Below are positions 8,744 through 17,870 of a DNA stretch of 64,000 nucleotides, piece after piece. The DNA comes from Limosilactobacillus reuteri (GTDB taxonomy: Bacteria > Bacillota > Bacilli > Lactobacillales > Lactobacillaceae), in NCBI RefSeq assembly GCF_034259105.1, contig NZ_CP139478.1:1346001-1410000 (forward strand). Direction: 5' to 3'. The notes under the pieces were generated by a model. That model saw only the letters and a program-made list of their open reading frames with translations, was not told the DNA's origin and searched no databases. The number at the start of each line of letters is the position of its first letter. Position 1 is the stretch's first letter. A program made the position numbers and the translations under genes.

Positions 8744-9322
8744 CTAATGAACAAGCTTATCCCAAATAACCACTTTCCCCGTTTGAAGAGATTGCGGAAC
8801 ATCAATAATTCGTTGGTTAGAACTCCCTCTAAACTGAAGGGTAAGATCCTTTTTAGCCAGCAAGAATCGACCATCGACTAGAATATCGAGGTAGTGTAGA
8901 AGTTCAAGTTTATCGCTCGACTCCTTCATTAATTCCTCCCAAGTATAACCAGACCAAGACCAAATATCCTTTTCGTGACCGAATTCTTTCCGAACCCGTT
9001 TAACTAACTTCAGACAAACCTGAGTATTAAGGAATGGTTCGCCACCCAATAAAGTCAATCCTTGAACATAACTCTGCGAAAGGTCTTCGATAATCTGGTC
9101 TTCTAAATCCTGGGTATATGGCTGTCCATAATAAAAATTCTGCGCCGCCTTGTTATAGCATCCGGGGCAGTTAAAAAGGCATCCACTAACATATAAACTA
9201 CACCGGACCCCTTCCCCGTCAACAAAATTGAAGGGCTTATAGTCTGCAATATATTGTAATGAATGACCTTTTGCTAACCACTCTTGCGGCTTAGGATTGC
9301 GGGGTAATCGTGTTTCTGCCAT
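8744..9322 (-). CDS. nrdG: Anaerobic ribonucleoside-triphosphate reductase activating protein
   Basis: 192 aa radical-SAM enzyme. The CLFNCPGC motif (CxxxCxxC) binds the [4Fe-4S] cluster; TLLGGEPF is the SAM-binding GGE motif. It makes a 5'-deoxyadenosyl radical that installs the glycyl radical on NrdD. The start has a strong AGGAGG. It follows nrdD after a short gap with a hairpin. Confidence 0.95.
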   Translation of the reverse strand: MAETRLPRNPKPQEWLAKGHSLQYIADYKPFNFVDGEGVRCSLYVSGCLFNCPGCYNKAAQNFYYGQPYTQDLEDQIIEDLSQSYVQGLTLLGGEPFLNTQVCLKLVKRVRKEFGHEKDIWSWSGYTWEELMKESSDKLELLHYLDILVDGRFLLAKKDLTLQFRGSSNQRIIDVPQSLQTGKVVIWDKLVH

Positions 9323-9343
9323 TTCTTTTTCCTCCTATATAAT

Positions 9344-9378
9344 AAAAGGCCGGTAGCTTTACGGGCAACTGGCCTTTT
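9344..9378 (-). terminator. Hairpin between nrdD and nrdG
   Basis: An 11-bp stem (9344-9354 with 9368-9378, one G-T pair) between the nrdD stop and the nrdG start. It could partly end transcription so that less nrdG than nrdD message is made, or protect the 3' end of nrdD. Confidence 0.5.
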
Positions 9379-9387
9379 GATAATTAA

Positions 9388-11622
9388 TTAAATTTGATCA
9401 CCAGTAATATGAGCATGAACCTTATTATCCATTTGCCGCTGTTGTTCAAATTTAGCTGCATTCTTGATCATTCCAGCATTCATATGTTTAACTCGGTGAA
9501 TAATTTCCTCATGCCGTCCATGAACCATTGGCCGCTGCTGAGGGTTACCAAGATAACCACATGTCCGCTTAACAACGTCACAGGTTGCTGGGTCATGGTT
9601 CCCACACTGCGGACACTTAAAGCCGCGAGCAGTTGCTTCAAATTCACCTTTGAAGCCACACTTAAAGCACTGATCAATTGAAGTATTTGTTCCCAAATAA
9701 CCAACATGATCATATGCCCAGTCCCAAACTGCTTCTAAAGCTTTTGGATTTTGGCGTAAGTTAGGATATTCGCAATAATGAATAAAACCACCAGCCGCAT
9801 ATTTAGGAAAAGCCTCTTCAAATGATAACTTTTCAAAAGGTGTCGGATGTTTACGAACATCATAGTGGAAACTATTTGTGTAGTATTCCTTATCTGTTAC
9901 ATCTTCAACTCGCCCAAACTTCTTCAAATCATCTTGGCAGAATGTATCTGTTAACGATTCAGCAGGAGTGGAATAGAGACTAAAATGGTATCCTTCTTCT
10001 TTTTCCCATTCAGCACATAAATCATGCATTGCCTTAGTAATTGCAATCGCAAAGTTATGCGCTTCTTTATTATGCTCCCAATTTGACCCATAGAAAGTCG
10101 TACATACTTCATATAAACCAATATAACCTAGTGAAACGGTCGCCCGACTATTCTTAAAGACTTCATCGACACTGTCAGTCTTCTTTAGCCGTTTACCAAA
10201 TGCACCATACATATAAAGAAGGGGAGCATTTTCTGGCTTAGCTTCTTTAGTACGCTTAATCCGGTAATCCAAGGCAATCTTACAAATATTCATCTTCTCT
10301 TGAAAAATTTCCCAGAATAGTTGCTTATCGCCATGAGCCTCCAGGGCAATCCGTGGCAAGTTGACTGTCACTACCCCTAAATTCATCCGGCCTGAGTTTA
10401 CTTCTTTGCCAGTTTCTGGATCTGTCCATCCCTGTAAGAACGAACGGCAACCCATTGGTGTCTTAAAGCTCCCCGTTAATTCCTTAATCTTGTCATACAT
10501 CAAAAGATCTGGATACATCCGCTTCGTTGAACACTCAAGCGCTAGTTGCTTGATATCATAATTAGGATCTTCAGGGTCAAGATTTAAGCCTCGTTTAATA
10601 GTAAAAGTTAATTTAGGAAAAATAGCTGTACGATGTTCCTTACCAAGACCCTTAATCCGGATCTTCAAAATGGCTTTTTGGATCTCCCGGGCAATCCAGC
10701 TTGTCCCTAAGCCAAAGTTAATGGTCGTAAATGGAGTTTGACCTTGGCTAGAATAAAGGGTATTAATCTCGTATTCTAAAGCCTGCATTGCATCGTAAAT
10801 ATCCTTTTTTGTCTTCTCACGAGCAAATTCTTCTCGTTTCTCTGGTACTATCCACTCTTCGGCATCCTTCATATGCTTTTCGTAATTTAGCTTTGCATAT
10901 GGTTCTAATAATTGATCAATCCGATTAGCAGAACATCCCCCATATTGCAGAGACGCCACGTTAGCAATAATCTGCGACATCTGCGCAGTTGCTGTTTGAA
11001 TCGAGCGTGGTGAAGAAACCCAAGCATTACCAATCTTAAATCCATGCTTAAACATCTCATCAAAGTCAATTAAACAACAGTTAGTTTCAGGCGTTACCGG
11101 TGAATAGTCAAGGTCATGCCAGTGAATATCACCACGAAGATGCGCCTTAGCTACAATACCAGGAAGCATCCGTAATCCCAATGCACGGCTCACGACTCCG
11201 GCTTCAAGGTCCCGTTGCGTATTAAAAACATGACTATCTTTATTAGCATTTTCGTGAACAATCCGTGAGTTTCGGTCGAAAAGCTGCTCTAACTTATTTT
11301 GGGGATTAGTAGCTTCGGCAAATGCTTCTTCATCATGCTGGCGATAATCACGGTAAACTTTTGCCAATTCTTCATGATTAGCCTTGACCAGTCCTTGAAC
11401 AAAGAGATCCGCAATCTTTTTAGTAGTGACAGTTGTTTGATTAAGTAAGGCATCCAATAAGGTAACATAAACACTTTGGCTAGTCTGCTCGTCAGCATTG
11501 AGCGCATTTAAAACAAGGTTAATCTTGTAGGAATAAAATGGTGTAACTGTTCCATCACGTTTAACTACTTGAATACTTGTCAAACTTTTAAGATCCTTCT
11601 TATCAATTATTTGCACTTTCAT
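9388..11622 (-). CDS. nrdD: Anaerobic (class III) ribonucleoside-triphosphate reductase
   Basis: 744 aa. The N-terminal ATP-cone (VVKRDGTVTPFYSYKINLVL) is the allosteric site. The large barrel domain follows. Near the C-terminus a zinc site has four cysteines (CFKCGFKG and CPQCGNHD). The glycyl-radical loop is RTCGYLG, with the radical Gly about 60 residues from the end. It makes deoxynucleotides from NTPs without oxygen, with formate as the usual reductant in this class. First gene of the operon with nrdG and the SufD-like gene, under a double NrdR box. Confidence 0.95.
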   Translation of the reverse strand: MKVQIIDKKDLKSLTSIQVVKRDGTVTPFYSYKINLVLNALNADEQTSQSVYVTLLDALLNQTTVTTKKIADLFVQGLVKANHEELAKVYRDYRQHDEEAFAEATNPQNKLEQLFDRNSRIVHENANKDSHVFNTQRDLEAGVVSRALGLRMLPGIVAKAHLRGDIHWHDLDYSPVTPETNCCLIDFDEMFKHGFKIGNAWVSSPRSIQTATAQMSQIIANVASLQYGGCSANRIDQLLEPYAKLNYEKHMKDAEEWIVPEKREEFAREKTKKDIYDAMQALEYEINTLYSSQGQTPFTTINFGLGTSWIAREIQKAILKIRIKGLGKEHRTAIFPKLTFTIKRGLNLDPEDPNYDIKQLALECSTKRMYPDLLMYDKIKELTGSFKTPMGCRSFLQGWTDPETGKEVNSGRMNLGVVTVNLPRIALEAHGDKQLFWEIFQEKMNICKIALDYRIKRTKEAKPENAPLLYMYGAFGKRLKKTDSVDEVFKNSRATVSLGYIGLYEVCTTFYGSNWEHNKEAHNFAIAITKAMHDLCAEWEKEEGYHFSLYSTPAESLTDTFCQDDLKKFGRVEDVTDKEYYTNSFHYDVRKHPTPFEKLSFEEAFPKYAAGGFIHYCEYPNLRQNPKALEAVWDWAYDHVGYLGTNTSIDQCFKCGFKGEFEATARGFKCPQCGNHDPATCDVVKRTCGYLGNPQQRPMVHGRHEEIIHRVKHMNAGMIKNAAKFEQQRQMDNKVHAHITGDQI

Positions 11623-11669
11623 TTTTATTTCCCCTCTCGTAATTAACGTTATCTATCATAGCTCAAAAT

Positions 11670-11683
11670 ACAACTTATAGGAA
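11670..11683 (-). promoter_or_regulatory. NrdR box, weaker copy
   Basis: On the minus strand TTCCTATAAGTTGT, matching the stronger box at 10 of 14 positions. It is separated from that box by exactly 15 bases, the usual NrdR pairing of about three helical turns. Confidence 0.55.
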
Positions 11684-11698
11684 GTATTGACATTTGAA

Positions 11699-11712
11699 AC
11701 ACTATATGTTGT
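11699..11712. promoter_or_regulatory. NrdR box upstream of nrdD
   Basis: ACACTATATGTTGT against the NrdR consensus ACACWATATMTWGT (one mismatch). NrdR-ATP/dATP represses ribonucleotide reductase genes when dNTP pools are full. It lies 77-90 bases upstream of the nrdD start. Confidence 0.75.
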
Positions 11713-11895
11713 GGTCAAATTATTTATTTAAATATTCTGTTCTGATCTACCAGGAATAAAATGAGGATACAAGCAACGACGCTATTTTGAGATTATTGCG
11801 GGACCTTTTAAATCATTTATTTTTAAATTCCTATTATCACTGAATAGAATTTTTTATCCCGAAAAGCTCGAATTTGAAAACGCTAAACCTAACTT

Positions 11896-11926
11896 AATAA
11901 TCTTAATCAATATACTTAAGATTATT
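11896..11926. promoter_or_regulatory. Palindrome upstream of the MFS gene
   Basis: Perfect 11-bp inverted repeat AATAATCTTAA / TTAAGATTATT with a 9-base spacer, about 90 bases upstream of the MFS transporter start. There is no T run, so an operator for a TetR- or MarR-type repressor is more likely than a terminator. Nothing else is clear in the rest of 11713-12015. Confidence 0.45.
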
Positions 11927-12015
11927 AGTTATTAAAAAATAACTTACGAGCAGATAGCACGATTTGCTAGACTAATCCTTGTGCAATTTTTAGGGTAAAA
12001 GGAGTTTTTATATTT

Positions 12016-13413
12016 ATGGAAAATGCTTTACAAGCTCGTAAGCAAGCAGCGCACCCAGGATTAATGATGGTTAGTATGCTGCTGGGAGCTTTTGTCGGAA
12101 TGTTTAGTGAGACTTCATTAAACATCGCCTTGCCAAAATTGATGACCGCTTTTCAAGTAAGTACATCAACAATTCAATGGTTAGTTACTGGATATATGTT
12201 AATTATTGGGATTATCTTGCCACTGTCCAGTATTATTACTAAATGGTTTACGACCCGCCAAGTCATTATTTTTGCATTAATTGACTTCATGGTTGGGGCT
12301 TGTATTTCTGCCTTAGCGCATAATTTTACTATTTTGTTGATTGGGCGAATGATTCAAGGGATCGGAACAGGCTTAATTCTTCCACTAATGTTTGCAGTGG
12401 TAATGCAAATCTTCCCACCGAAACAAATTGGAGCGGTTCTAGGAATATGTGCCCTCGTAATTATGTTTACACCTGCAATCGGTCCTACTTTAACCGGGCT
12501 AATTCTTGCTAAGTTATCATGGCAATGGATCTTCTGGTTATTTATTCCGTTTTTATTTATTGCCTTGATCTTTGCTATCACTTCATTAGAAAATGTTGGT
12601 GAAATTACTAAGCCGCATGTTGATATACTCTCAATTATTGAATCGGCAGTAGGTTGTTCAGGACTTGTTATTGGTGCTAGTTTGGCTAGTGAAGATAGTT
12701 GGACCTCACCAACAGTTCTCAGCGCTTTAATAATCGGAATTATTGTCTTAATCTTTTACACCCATCGCCAACTTCATCTGGAAGAGCCAATTTTAAATCT
12801 TCATATTTTTAAGTATCCGGCTTTCACAATTGGTTCTTCAATCGTGATGCTTGACTTTGGAATTATTCTGTCGACGATGTATCTTTTACCGTTATTCTAT
12901 CAACGAGGGCTCTTAGTTTCGGTTGCCCTTACTGGACTAGTAATGCTCCCTGGTGGAATTATTAATGCAGCTACTTCTGCAATTGCTGGTCGCCTTTACG
13001 ATAGTATTGGAGCTAAACGTCCAGTTTTAATTGGTTTTGTCCTTGCCTTATTCGGTGCTTTGATGCTGGCGTTTACCACACCGCATAGTCCCATTATCTA
13101 CGTTGTATGCGCGCATGTTATTTTAATGATTGGTTGTCCTTTAGCAATGTCTCCCGCACAAACTAGTGCTCTAAGTACGCTTTCTGGATTCGAATCCGGA
13201 GACGGCAGTACAATCATGAATACGATGCAATAGGTTATCGGTGCTCTTGCAACAGCCCTAGCTACTAGTTGCTTAGCTTGGGGGAGTTCTTCTATTAGTG
13301 GATCTGAAACTGTTCGCTTTACCAATGGTTTCCACTATGGCATTTACTTTGCAATTATCTTAATTGTGGTAGCACTGCTCTTATCATTCAAAATTAAAGA
13401 TCGGAAAGACTAA
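12016..13413 (+). pseudogene. MFS multidrug efflux transporter (DHA2-like), nonsense mutant
   Basis: 465 codons with one in-frame TAG at 13231-13233. The product breaks after IMNTMQ; beyond the stop the frame continues with VIGALATAL, another membrane helix, and a normal basic end (KIKDRKD). Family members have a Gln at that place (MNTMQQVIGA), so CAG to TAG is likely. The N-terminal part has the many membrane helices of the EmrB/QacA group, with FxETSLNIALPKLM and GRMIQGIGTGLILPL. A 405-aa product lacking the last helix would usually be inactive, although a single transition could revert. Confidence 0.85.
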
Positions 13414-13453
13414 AAAAATCCTCACTACTCATGCAGGTAGTGGGGATTTTTTT
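13412..13453. terminator. Bidirectional terminator
   Basis: About 16-bp stem with A-run and T-run flanks, between the convergent MFS and GNAT genes. Confidence 0.8.
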
Positions 13454-14006
13454 ACTCTTTAACAATCTTATATGGTAAATAATGGCGGCGATGTTTAGTC
13501 AGATAATTATCCATCAACTGTTGGTAAAATTGTGGATTCACGCTTGATTGTATACTTAAAAGATTAAATTTTTCATTATCCTTTTCAACGGTATAAAGAC
13601 CCGTTTTGCCAAAACCATTTTTGGCGTAGAAACGATGCCATCTGAGTTGCTGTTCGTTATTAGGTGCTTGAGGATCTGGGCGTTCAGCGCTAAGTGTAAT
13701 CTGCTTTCCAGTATATCGTTCTTTGATCGCGGTTAGCGTCGCACTACCCAAGCCCTGTCCATGATAGTGAGGATCAATTGCCAGAAAGAAAATATAGGCG
13801 ATGCGCTTGTTGTAGACTGTGTAGAAAAAGCCAACCCATTTTCCCTCTTCATTATAGATGCTACAAAATTCTGCTTTTCCTGCTTTAGCACGCATTTTAA
13901 GTAAAGATAATGGTAAAAGTTCATTTTGTGGAAACACGGTATTATAAACCCGCTTGATATTTTTGAAATCATTTGACTTTGTAGATATTTGACGAACTTT
14001 AATCAT
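13452..14006 (-). CDS. GNAT family N-acetyltransferase
   Basis: 184 aa. GNAT fold with the acetyl-CoA binding motif A near DPHYHGQGLGSATL (Q/RxxGxG/A), and a motif B-like RWHRFYAKNGFGKTG. It transfers an acetyl group from acetyl-CoA to an amine; the substrate cannot be told from the sequence. It stands alone on the minus strand. Confidence 0.85.
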   Translation of the reverse strand: MIKVRQISTKSNDFKNIKRVYNTVFPQNELLPLSLLKMRAKAGKAEFCSIYNEEGKWVGFFYTVYNKRIAYIFFLAIDPHYHGQGLGSATLTAIKERYTGKQITLSAERPDPQAPNNEQQLRWHRFYAKNGFGKTGLYTVEKDNEKFNLLSIQSSVNPQFYQQLMDNYLTKHRRHYLPYKIVKE

Positions 14007-14119
14007 TTAAAAATCCCTCCATCTATGTAATAGTACCTAGAAAAAACTTAACAGACAAGAAAAAAGAGACTAGCTTTAGTTATGCTTTAAAGGATGGGGT
14101 ATTTTAACAGAAAACAGAG

Positions 14120-14140
14120 TATGCAGTCAATAACAGTACA
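14120..14140 (+). repeat. Solitary copy of the IS66 left end
   Basis: 21 bases that match the left end of the IS66 element at 15542-15562 with a single difference (GTAT versus GTAA at the start; the core GCAGTCAATAACAGTAC is identical). No IS66 genes follow, so this is a relic end or a deletion scar. Confidence 0.55.
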
Positions 14141-14185
14141 GATTGAAAAATTACTTGGTAATCTTCTTCATCTACATAGGTATTT

Positions 14186-14428
14186 TTATGAATTTATTTC
14201 GCTAAAAGCGTTATTAGGCCCAAAAATATAATCTAATGGTACGCCATACAATTTAGAAATACGTAACATATCTTTGTATGAAAGTACGCTAAAATCATTT
14301 TCCCATTTCCTTAGAGCAAGCTCTGAAATACCAAGTTTATTGGCAGCTTGAGTTTATGACATACCAGCTCGTACACGTAAATCAAGGATAGAATGTTTGA
14401 TATTTAATGGCACTAATTCATTAGGCAT
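14186..14428 (-). pseudogene. XRE-family (Cro-like) regulator with internal stop
   Basis: 80 codons beginning MPNELVPLNIKHSILDL. Codon 25 is TAA (14354-14356) in the middle of the helix-turn-helix (RAGMS-stop-TQAANKLGISELALRKWEND). The rest is a good HTH with LDYIFGP at the end. A one-base change from AAA would explain the stop. Divergent from the ImmA-like gene, as Cro is from the CI/ImmA operon in phage lysogeny modules. Confidence 0.7.
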
Positions 14429-14520
14429 AATTGCACCTCGTTTCAACAGTTAATACTTTATTACACTTTTGACGAAAAAAGTATAATCAATGATATGCTA
14501 TAATCATCTTATTAATTTTA

Positions 14521-15020
14521 TTGAAAATCTTAAGAAAGCTCAGAATTGATAATCATGTATACTTACGAAGATTAGCTAGTGAATATCCGCATCTTACTAT
14601 TAATTTTCCCCAAAAAATATGCCAGATAATTTAACTGGGTTAAATATTGATACGAATGTTTATTTAAATCGGGCAAATTCTGATATAAAGATGTACGAAA
14701 TTCTTCAAGAAGAAATTGCTCACTATAATACGACGGCCAGAGATATTGTTACCAAGGATACCCCAGATGGTCGGAAGCAAGAGCATAAAGCCCGTTCATT
14801 AGCAATGATGAGAGCAGTAAGTTTAGATAAATTAATTTATTGTTATCAGCATGATATTTGGAACTTAGAAGACATTTCTGATTATTGTAATGTAGATGTA
14901 GAATATTTATATTTAATAGATGCGATAGATAATTATCGTGTAAAGCGTGGTTTAATTTTCGCATATAAAGGGTATAGATTTAATCTCCGCAAAAACGTAA
15001 AAATTGAAAAGATGGGATGA
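14521..15020 (+). pseudogene. ImmA/IrrE-like metallopeptidase, N-terminus frameshifted
   Basis: The intact 3' part (ATG at 14619, 133 aa) carries LQEEIAHY, the short-family form of the HExxH zinc site, and GRKQEHKARSLAMMRAVSLDKLI, typical of ImmA peptidases that cut phage or ICE repressors. The natural N-terminus (YLRRLASEYPHLTINFPQK) is visible upstream in another frame, ending in a run of six A where one base would restore continuity. A further frame change near 14545 is likely. Translation from 14619 would lack the start of the domain. Confidence 0.6.
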
Positions 15021-15298
15021 AAGTAAAAATGAGTATTTTCAACGGTAAAGATGGATTTGCTAAAGACAAAGATAAATATATTAAAGAAAATCGTTTAGAA
15101 AGTTTAGATGACGAGGTTCTCGAATCTATAAAAGATATAGCGGTTGCTGAAAAATTAACGGGTGCCTATCCTACTTTTACAAGTAATGATACAAAAGCCC
15201 TTTTTCATGAATTACGAATGATCAAACAGCAAAATTGGATAACTATTAAGCAAAACCAAGAAATAATCAATCAATTAAAGAGACTAAATAAAAGCTAA
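15017..15298 (+). CDS. Small phage/ICE-type hypothetical protein
   Basis: 93 aa (or 89 from the ATG at 15029), charged and mostly helical. It overlaps the end of the ImmA-like gene by 4 bases, so it belongs to the same operon. The position between ImmA and integrase suggests a lysogeny accessory role. No recognised domain. Confidence 0.55.
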   Translation: MKVKMSIFNGKDGFAKDKDKYIKENRLESLDDEVLESIKDIAVAEKLTGAYPTFTSNDTKALFHELRMIKQQNWITIKQNQEIINQLKRLNKS

Positions 15299-15353
15299 AA
15301 ATTAATCGTCCAACTAAATTGATGACGTAAAAAGCTATTTAAACTAAAAAAGC

Positions 15354-15379
15354 CCACTGACAGCTGCAACTGTCAGTGG
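15354..15379 (+). terminator. Hairpin after the lysogeny remnant
   Basis: 10-bp stem CCACTGACAG / CTGTCAGTGG with a 6-base loop. A second inverted repeat (15383-15392 with 15417-15426) follows just before the integrase fragment. Confidence 0.55.
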
Positions 15380-15460
15380 ACCAAGGGTTGATATTAATTG
15401 CATCCAAACAAATTCTATCAACCCTTTCATTATACACAATTTAATAATGGAGGGACAAGT

Positions 15461-15556
15461 ATGACTTCAATAAAGAAAGTTTACGGAAAATGGCAAGCAC
15501 GTGTCACTTGGCATGATGATAAAGGAAGACGCCATTCAAAAGTAAGCAGTCAATAA
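15461..15556 (+). pseudogene. Tyrosine integrase, N-terminal fragment
   Basis: About 27 codons (MTSIKKVYGKWQARVTWHDD, then KGRRHSKVS) match the arm-type DNA-binding start of phage and ICE tyrosine recombinases. The frame runs into the IS66 left end at about 15542 and stops. A GGAGGG ribosome site is present. The catalytic domain is not seen on the other side of the insertion cluster, so it was deleted or lies elsewhere. Confidence 0.7.
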
Positions 15557-15626
15557 CAGTACGTCTAGCTCTGGCTACCCCGAATCTCCTATACTGAGAC
15601 TATCATCAGTAAGGAGATTTTTATGT

Positions 15627-15815
15627 ATGACAGAACAAAATGAAATTATTACCCCAGTTTTCAAAAATAAAGCAAGTGATTTTAAGAAGCATGTTTTTAC
15701 CGCACGCCCTGCCGTAAAAATCAATGTAAATGAAGTCGAATTAACTATTTTTAAGGGAACTAATTCTATTTTAGCTTCAGATATCGCCAAAGTGGTTATT
15801 CGTTATGCTCGTTAA
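15627..15815 (+). CDS. IS66 accessory protein, TnpA-like
   Basis: 62 aa. The first small gene of the IS66 cassette. AAGGAG lies about 10 bases upstream. It overlaps tnpB by 11 bases, which suggests coupled translation. Confidence 0.7.
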   Translation: MTEQNEIITPVFKNKASDFKKHVFTARPAVKINVNEVELTIFKGTNSILASDIAKVVIRYAR

Positions 15816-16161
15816 TTGGCATGATCCAGATCATATTTATTTAGTCTGCGGCAAAACCGACATGCGAAAGGGCATTGATGGGCTCGTAATGGTGATTGCC
15901 GAAAGCTATGGACTAGAATTATATAGCAATTCGCTTTTTTTATTTTGCGGTGGACGTAGTGATCGCTTTAAAGGATTATTTTGGGATGGTGAGGGCTTTA
16001 TTATGCTCTATAAACGGTTTGAAAATGGCCACCTTATTTGGCCGAGAAACAGTAATGAAGCCAAAGAATTATCCGCTCAACAGCTCGACTGGTTATTGCA
16101 AGGACTGAACCCATTACCAATTCGTAAAATTCAAACTGTTCAGCCGGGAAGCTTTTATTGA
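15805..16161 (+). CDS. tnpB: IS66 Orf2 (TnpB) accessory protein
   Basis: 118 aa, standard size. It shows the IS66 Orf2 signature: HIYLVCGKTDMRKGIDGL near the start and FLFCGGRSDRFKGLFWDGEGF in the middle. Needed with TnpA and TnpC for IS66 transposition; biochemical role unknown. Confidence 0.95.
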   Translation: MLVNWHDPDHIYLVCGKTDMRKGIDGLVMVIAESYGLELYSNSLFLFCGGRSDRFKGLFWDGEGFIMLYKRFENGHLIWPRNSNEAKELSAQQLDWLLQGLNPLPIRKIQTVQPGSFY

Positions 16162-16231
16162 GTTACCTCTATTTAAAAGAAGAATTCTTTGATATAATTA
16201 CCAAAGAATAATTCAAAGGAGGTGACGTACC

Positions 16232-17776
16232 ATGAAACAAACAGCAGAAGAACAAATCAAAGAACTTAAACAGCAATTAGCTGATGCCAATGAAAAAATT
16301 GCTCAATTAATGACAATCATTAAACTTCAGCGGAACCAAATATTTGGGAAAAAAACTGAAATAATGGAGTCCGTAGTGAATGGACAACAATCATTATTTA
16401 GTGAGCAAGAAATGGATCAACTTCAAGATCCTGATATTTCAGTCACGAAAGTGACTGAAAAGAAAATAAAGCAAGTGGTGCGTCACCGGAAAGCAAAGCA
16501 ATCTGGTCAGCGGACCACTTTTTTAGATGGCTTACCACAGGTTAACGAAGTCATCTCATTAAAAGATACTAACTGTCCTCACTGTCATCAATTAATGAAA
16601 AGAATAGGTCAACACATTTATAGTCGAGAAGCTCGGTTAAAGCCAGCTGAATTATATTGTGTGAACTTGATTCAAGAAACATATAAGTGTGATGAGTGTA
16701 TTAATCCTAATGGTAGCGAGGTATTAATTAGTAGCGAGATGCCCCAAAGTCTTTTACCGCATAGTTACTTTTCGAGTACTATTTTAGCAAAAGTAGCAGA
16801 ATTGAAGTTTAATCTTGCATTACCGTTTCATCGTCAAATTAAGCTTTGGCAAGCCATCGGCTTACAAGTTGATGCCCGATTATTGGCGGCGAACATCATT
16901 AAAGTTAGTCAAACTTACCTTGAACCACTGTATGATTATTTACAAGGATTAGTCAAAAAAGAACCGGTAATTCATATGGATGAAACACCATTTAAAGTAA
17001 TTGCTGAATCTAATGGAAATGGCTATTTTTGGGTAACGCGATCAACGAAAGAATTCAGTAAACATCAAATTACCATGTTTCATTACTATAATACCCGAGC
17101 TGGCAAAACTGTTGGACAAATTCTTGGTCAGCAATATAGTGGAGTTATTATGTGTGATGGCTATGGCGGATATAGTGATCGATTATATCCTCAAGCAAAG
17201 TTCGGGTCATGTTTAGTTCATATTCGACGTGAATTTTACCGCATTACATGTTTATTGAAAAAGGAACAATTGAAGAATTCCAAAGCATACCAAGTTTTAC
17301 AACTAATGCGACCAGTTTTTCACGAAGAGAAACAATTAGCATATCACACTCATAAGGAAAAGCTAGTGCAACGTCGGTTGCACGTAAAACCCTTGATGGA
17401 TAAGTTCTATGCCTATTTAGAAAACATTAACTTTCCTCAAGGACGTTTAAGAGCCGCCATTAACAATGCTTTAAAGTTAAAAACACGAGTGTATCGAATT
17501 TTTGAAGATGGCCGAGTACCATTAACAAATAATCCTGTTGAACGAGCGATTCGTCCATCAACTCTTATTCGAAAGAATAGCTTATTTGCGAAAAGTACTG
17601 CCGGAGCTCAGGCAAATGCCATTTTCTATACTTTGGTGGCAACTGCAAACCAGAACCATTTAAATATCTACAAATACTTTAAGTATCTTTTTGATCACTT
17701 ACCAAACCGCAAGGACGAAGGACTTGAGGCTTATTTACCATGGTCAAAAGAAGTCCAAACAGAATGCCATAAATAA
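16232..17776 (+). CDS. tnpC: IS66 family transposase TnpC
   Basis: 514 aa, full length. N-terminal coiled coil (residues 1-40), a zinc-finger-like domain (NCPHCHQLM and YKCDECINPNG), and the DDE core: HMDETPF, CDGYGGY, and a Glu in NNPVERAIRP. An AAGGAGGTGA site precedes the ATG. It appears intact. Confidence 0.95.
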   Translation: MKQTAEEQIKELKQQLADANEKIAQLMTIIKLQRNQIFGKKTEIMESVVNGQQSLFSEQEMDQLQDPDISVTKVTEKKIKQVVRHRKAKQSGQRTTFLDGLPQVNEVISLKDTNCPHCHQLMKRIGQHIYSREARLKPAELYCVNLIQETYKCDECINPNGSEVLISSEMPQSLLPHSYFSSTILAKVAELKFNLALPFHRQIKLWQAIGLQVDARLLAANIIKVSQTYLEPLYDYLQGLVKKEPVIHMDETPFKVIAESNGNGYFWVTRSTKEFSKHQITMFHYYNTRAGKTVGQILGQQYSGVIMCDGYGGYSDRLYPQAKFGSCLVHIRREFYRITCLLKKEQLKNSKAYQVLQLMRPVFHEEKQLAYHTHKEKLVQRRLHVKPLMDKFYAYLENINFPQGRLRAAINNALKLKTRVYRIFEDGRVPLTNNPVERAIRPSTLIRKNSLFAKSTAGAQANAIFYTLVATANQNHLNIYKYFKYLFDHLPNRKDEGLEAYLPWSKEVQTECHK

Positions 17777-17842
17777 AAAGGCTCTACGTCAAGTAGTGTT
17801 GATACGCAAATATGAATTTTCGCCAATTAAATTGGTCTAGTT

Positions 17843-17870
17843 AGAATCGTCATTCGTGGCGGTTCTTTTT
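17843..17870 (+). terminator. Hairpin at the ISL3 end
   Basis: AGAATCGTCA / TGGCGGTTCT stem with two G-T pairs and a T run on the plus strand. It may block read-through from IS66 into ISL3. Confidence 0.45.

Larger units (their letters stand above)
15542..17779 (+). mobile_element. IS66-family insertion sequence (right end not identified)
   Basis: Three genes in the IS66 order (tnpA-like, tnpB, tnpC). The left end begins GTAAGC, as in many IS66 elements. The ISL3 terminal repeat starts 4 bases after the tnpC stop, so the IS66 right end was displaced or lost; no reverse copy of the left end is found up to 21,000. Confidence 0.75.

Noticed and set aside
15575..15790. 71-codon frame opposite IS66 tnpA
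   Set aside because: Antisense shadow of a recognised IS66 gene.
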